A stretch of DNA of 64,000 nucleotides from Ricordea florida (taxonomy: Eukaryota > Cnidaria > Anthozoa > Corallimorpharia > Ricordeidae). The position numbers and the translations under genes are program-made. The DNA lies in assembly GCA_949710005.1 (NCBI GenBank), contig OX453277.1, forward strand, positions 2,955,001-3,019,000, read 5' to 3'. Position 1 is the first letter of the stretch, and each line of letters begins with the position of its first letter. Shown piece by piece: positions 61,601-64,000 of this stretch. A model generated the notes under the pieces. It saw nothing but the letters and a program-made list of their open reading frames with translations, was not told the origin of the DNA and made no database searches.

Positions 61601-64000
61601 AAAATGTTAGTGTTCGCATCGTTAGTTTAACAAGTTTAAACAGTGCAATAAGCAATGCCACATGACTAATATAAGGTTTTAGTTAAGGAATCTCTTTCCC
61701 GGTGAGTGTGAAACTGTAAAATGTTTCGGACCATTTTCAAGATCCTTTATTTGCAGATTATATTGCAAAAAGAAAACGACACTTTGAAAAGGCACATCGA
61801 ACTTACCTCTGTTAATGACATGTTAAAATAACGTACCAGTGGATATTTTGAAAGTTGTCAGAGCTCTCAAATGCGTAGCAGATATAACAAGCTATAGTTT
61901 GCTACAAGTGTTAGCCTCTTCTGATTCTTTGTTTTTGTTTTTTTTTTTTCGCTTCTAGACTGAAGGTCAAACTGCTTTGCACGTTGCTGCGTTTGAAGGA
62001 GACGAGGCAATGGTGAAATTGCTTCACACAGTTAAAGCTGACGCAAATATCGTGGACTCAGTAAGCACACATAACACGATAATACTTTATTTAAACCATA
62101 AATGGTTTGAACGTACTCAGGCGTCTCAGAAGTTGTTTATTGAATTCGATCGTTTGGTTGTAGTTAGTTTCGAGAGAGAAAGACTGTTGTTGACATTGAC
62201 TGACGTCTCAACACCCTTAGTAGAAGTCATCGTCAGAGTCACGTGAGTCACGTGTTGTCAGGTGGTGGTGTTTATGTCACTGCCTAATGTTGTGATTGGT
62301 CGTTTAAGCCGTGATGTTATTGGCTGTTAGTCAGTAACGTCATGATGCCATTGGCTGTAAAAACTCAAAACGTTATTGGTTAGTTCTGTCAGTGTCAATC
62401 CGAAGTTTGTTAATGAAGTATGTTTCCCGGATGTCGCCTTTAAGTCGTTTGTACTGTTCAGGTAGTTCTTGGCAACGATTCAAAGTCGCTTCCTACAAGT
62501 TAGAGAATCAACTCTTTAAATAGTTTGATCAATTCATTGTTAGTAGTCAATACTATACGCGACACACTCGGCAGATGCCCAGTCGAGTCTGTGGTCTGCG
62601 GTCTTTTTGCCAACTTTAGTTTTCTTTGTTTTTTAGACTGACCGCACACCGCTTCATCTGGCGGCTCAGAGAGGTCATTCCAGTATTGCTGAATTCCTTG
62701 TGGATAAGTTTAAAGCAAACGTTAATTTGAGAACGAAGGTATCCAACTTTAAATATCAATATGTTTCACCATTTTTCCGTTGTCGTTACATCATCCATCG
62801 TTTAATTATGATAATATTTATTGTTTCGCTAGTTGTAGAGATTTTGAACAGACAGACAGTGAACGTGGGAAAAACCCTCACCATGTTACTTTTATGAACT
62901 AAGTATAAACTAGAGTCCTCCCGATAAATGGCAAAGCGTTATTTGGAGAATCTGTTGAAAAACGTTCAAATTTTCAAGAACCAGAACTTCTCTTACTACA
63001 AAGTTATCGAGAAAGGTTTTGCGCTCCGCGATTCTCTGCAAAGCTCAAATTAAACGTCTCCGGAAGTACTTCGTTATGCTCCAGAAACAGTCCGTCGTGG
63101 AAGGAACCCCCCCCCCCCTCCCGCCTTCCATCGCGAATGGGAGATGCGAATTGAATGTAAATGTGTCCAACTAGTCTTCCCTGACATTTTTTTACATTTT
63201 TTGTTGCATTGCCTCATTTTAAAATCATTTTGACTTTCAGTTTATTAATTAAACCCTAATGTGCTATCACTAGGATAATGGCTACTGACTGTTGTTTGCT
63301 TTGTTTCTATGTCGTTATAATGACAGGATGGCAGTACCCTGATGCACATAGCAGCACAGGGGGGACATCCAGACACGGCGCTTGTGTTTCTTAAAAAGGG
63401 CGTACCCCTCCACATGCCCAACAAAGTGAGCACTGTTTCTATTGTGTCTTCAAACACATTTCGCATAAAAAAATTACAAGAATGAAGCAAATGAATAATC
63501 AATAGAATAGCAGCAAGAAACCGAAGGTTCTTTCTCAGTTTTATAGTTGTGGTTATTGAACGGTTTCACGTTTTGTCTCTGTCATCACCAACCTTAAACT
63601 ATACATCACAAATAGCAATAGCTGGCACAAAGAGAGTGGGCTTGAAAACTGCATTAAGCAGAAACGTACCTTCATATGGGATTTTCTATATGAGCATATT
63701 TATGCTCACGATTTTTTTTTTGCTTTTATCCGATACAATGTCCAGTCAAATTGTATTGCAGCTTGTGGACTGTTTTTACTTCTATATGGGACTATCTAAT
63801 TCATTTTTTTTTTTGGTGCGATGTGATGTTTACAAACCTGATGATTGTGGACTGTTTTTTCTTGCTGCATTGTCGATAAGTGTAATGTTTCAATGCTTAC
63901 TGCTGTTTTGATACTACCTCAGGATGGTGCAGTCTGCCTTCATGCAGCGGCGAGAAAGGGTCACGTGGCCGTGGTTCGAGCGTTGCTATCAAAAGGAGCC
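52650..64000 (+). CDS. TRPN1: TRPN (NompC) mechanosensory channel, 5' part
   Basis: Ten exons in the window, all ending in phase 0: 52650-52910, 54009-54110, 57966-58064, 60081-60194, 61073-61177, 61507-61605, 61959-62060, 62637-62738, 63327-63425, 63923-64000 (cut by the window edge); 387 residues so far. Exon 1 (87 residues) holds a Pro/Ser-rich start and a helical segment (NRVLALSMKGDWSAVDQHL) like the NompC pre-ankyrin region. Each later exon encodes one ankyrin repeat, e.g. DNGLTPLMLAARDNKHNIVE, EGRTALHYAASSG, TEGQTALHVAAFEGDEAM, TDRTPLHLAAQRGH, DGSTLMHIAAQGGH. Order and sequence (KDVEISKILVD, AEFLVDKFKANV, FLKKGVPLHMPNK) follow Drosophila NompC repeats 1-9. TRPN channels are gated through a long ankyrin spring tethered to microtubules in ciliated mechanoreceptors; cnidarians have them. 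The pore domain lies beyond 64000. Intron 2 has a GC donor. Confidence 0.95.
52911..54008 (+). other. TRPN intron 1
   Basis: Donor GAGGAA|GTAATA, acceptor TTTTACAG|GAC. Contains a short (CATA)n run at 53489-53504. Nothing else identified. Confidence 0.7.
56830..57105 (-). mobile_element. Repeat element, uninterrupted copy
   Basis: Reverse-complement match to 58190-58260 plus 58541-58790: CAATCAGATTGTTGCATTTG, GACCTTCAACCAAGTCCTGT and TGTCGGTGAAAAAAATAA here correspond to the mirrored blocks there. This copy lacks the Harbinger-like MITE and shows one TTA (TAA on this strand) at the insertion point. Confidence 0.65.
57115..57590. mobile_element. Two head-to-head palindromic MITEs
   Basis: Copy 1 runs forward from GAGTTCGAGGTCCGTACTGT to CTGAGAGATATAATAATT; copy 2 starts at about 57376 as its reverse complement and ends with AACCTCGTTTTCTCGGTCCG near 57585. 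They share the family of 25355-25615. The junction is a triple alternation of AACTGAGAGATATAATAA and its mirror. Confidence 0.8.
57755..57900. repeat. Degenerate 'AAGTCGCCTTAAATCGCC' tandem words
   Basis: About eight variants of TTAAGTCGCC or TTGCTTAAGT in a row in TRPN intron 2, then a duplicated GGCCCCACAGTAGGCC. Simple repeat. Confidence 0.6.
58190..58795 (+). mobile_element. Repeat element interrupted by a Harbinger-like MITE
   Basis: Blocks CTAATGCAAATGCCGCAATC (58202) and GACAGCACTTGGTTGAAGAT (58544) are contiguous in the uninterrupted copy at 56830-57105. It ends with a hairpin GAGGTGATAGTTGATTCG then CATCAACTATCACC. The inserted MITE is at 58260-58540. Confidence 0.65.
58260..58540. 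mobile_element. Harbinger-like MITE, copy 2, TTA target duplication
   Basis: Termini GGGGCGGACCATTAGAAACG and CTTTTCTAATGGTCCGTCCC, flanked by TTA at 58257-58259 and 58541-58543. Reverse orientation relative to 36470-36778: poly-T blocks follow GCACGAATT or GCATGAATT words. Confidence 0.85.
59074..59133. repeat. 20-base tandem repeat x3
   Basis: AATAAGTAGTTATCACTCAT three times without change. Confidence 0.95.
59143..59872 (+). mobile_element. Non-LTR retrotransposon 3' end with nested inverted-repeat element
   Basis: The frame 59143-59385 (80 residues) reads SFSRFGAKLWNEIPAYIRHL and then EDDYIDLPTLIKK, the C-terminal tail of a CR1/L2-type reverse transcriptase ORF. A 3' UTR follows, ending in (GTT)n at 59845-59870, a normal tail for these LINEs. 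Inside the UTR a small inverted repeat (TATGACAAGGGGACAAAAT at 59498, mirrored by ATTCTGTCCCCTTATCATA to 59635) looks like a later MITE insertion. 5' truncated; it lies in TRPN intron 3. Confidence 0.75.
60195..61072 (+). other. TRPN intron 4
   Basis: Donor AAG|GTACTG, acceptor AAACAG|ACC. Holds an inverted-repeat element with an internal minisatellite (60638-60870). Confidence 0.7.
60638..60870. mobile_element. Inverted-repeat element built of ~32-base repeats, 8-base target duplication
   Basis: Ends AGGGTCTCAATG and CATTGAGACCCT; flanks CTGTTATC (60630-60637) and CTGTTATG (60871-60878) look like an 8-base target duplication, as in hAT-type elements. Inside is a minisatellite of TTTTACGGCTAACGGTTAAT then ATTTTTGACTG, about six copies. 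Confidence 0.75.
61443..61480. repeat. Hairpin in TRPN intron 5
   Basis: GACCCGTAGCCC, a short loop TTGC, then GGGCTACGGGTC, followed by TAATTGTTAATTA. The same tail CTAATTGTTAATTATA ends the element near 58790, so it is probably a relic of that family. Confidence 0.6.
62061..62636 (+). other. TRPN intron 7
   Basis: Between exons 7 and 8. A stretch at 62270-62400 repeats words such as GTTATTGGCTGT and GTGATTGGTCG and may be a decayed MITE end. Nothing else is clear. Confidence 0.5.
62739..63326 (+). other. TRPN intron 8
   Basis: Donor ACGAAG|GTATCC, acceptor ATGACAG|GAT. A C-run at 63108-63118; nothing else identified. Confidence 0.6.
63426..63922 (+). other. TRPN intron 9
   Basis: Donor AACAAA|GTGAGC, acceptor CTACCTCAG|GAT. 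T-runs only. The open frame across 63549-63911 is intronic and has no ankyrin features. Confidence 0.65.

Overview
This is a eukaryotic nuclear window. It is AT-rich, with spliced genes using GT-AG introns (one is GC-AG), tRNA-derived SINEs, many short palindromic transposons and fragments of non-LTR retrotransposons. The gene content (HEPN/NB-ARC/TPR NLR-like genes, a TRPN/NompC channel, sperm-tail PG-rich repeats, neurensin-like, elongin C, RNase H1) and the repeat style fit a cnidarian, most likely an anthozoan such as a stony coral. The taxon is an inference; no marker gene proves it.

Layout. (1) 1-10310: a tandem ~4.8 kb segmental duplication carrying two intronless minus-strand NLR-like genes (A at 1765-4550, broken by a 1-base frameshift; B at 6612-9389, intact), each with the same 3' flank and SINE, then a third copy of the flank without a gene. 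(2) 10310-12700: palindromic MITEs and satellite repeats. (3) 12731-13474: an intronless minus-strand neurensin-like two-TM protein. (4) 15603-23042: an 11-exon plus-strand sperm-tail PG-rich (STPG1-like) gene, with all splice phases consistent. (5) 24709-26408: minus-strand elongin C (3 coding exons, plus a probable 5' UTR exon at 27745). (6) 29031-32737: minus-strand RNase H1 (7 coding exons) with two in-frame starts. (7) 32738-52649: about 20 kb without a securely identified gene, holding satellites, MITEs, a LINE fragment, a SINE and a few candidate exons. (8) 52650-64000 and beyond: the 5' end of a plus-strand TRPN (NompC) mechanosensory channel gene, with exon 1 and nine exons each encoding one ankyrin repeat. 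The channel domain lies past the right edge.

The genes do not form one pathway. The NLR pair is a small innate-immune-type cluster evolving by tandem duplication. STPG1-like and TRPN are both linked to cilia or flagella in other animals, and elongin C and RNase H1 are housekeeping genes. The points most worth a second look are the intact HEPN RNase motif (Rx4H) in the NLR-like proteins, the dual start of RNase H1, the GC-AG intron and one-exon-per-repeat structure of TRPN, and the dated, nested MITE insertions, including one with a built-in empty-site control.
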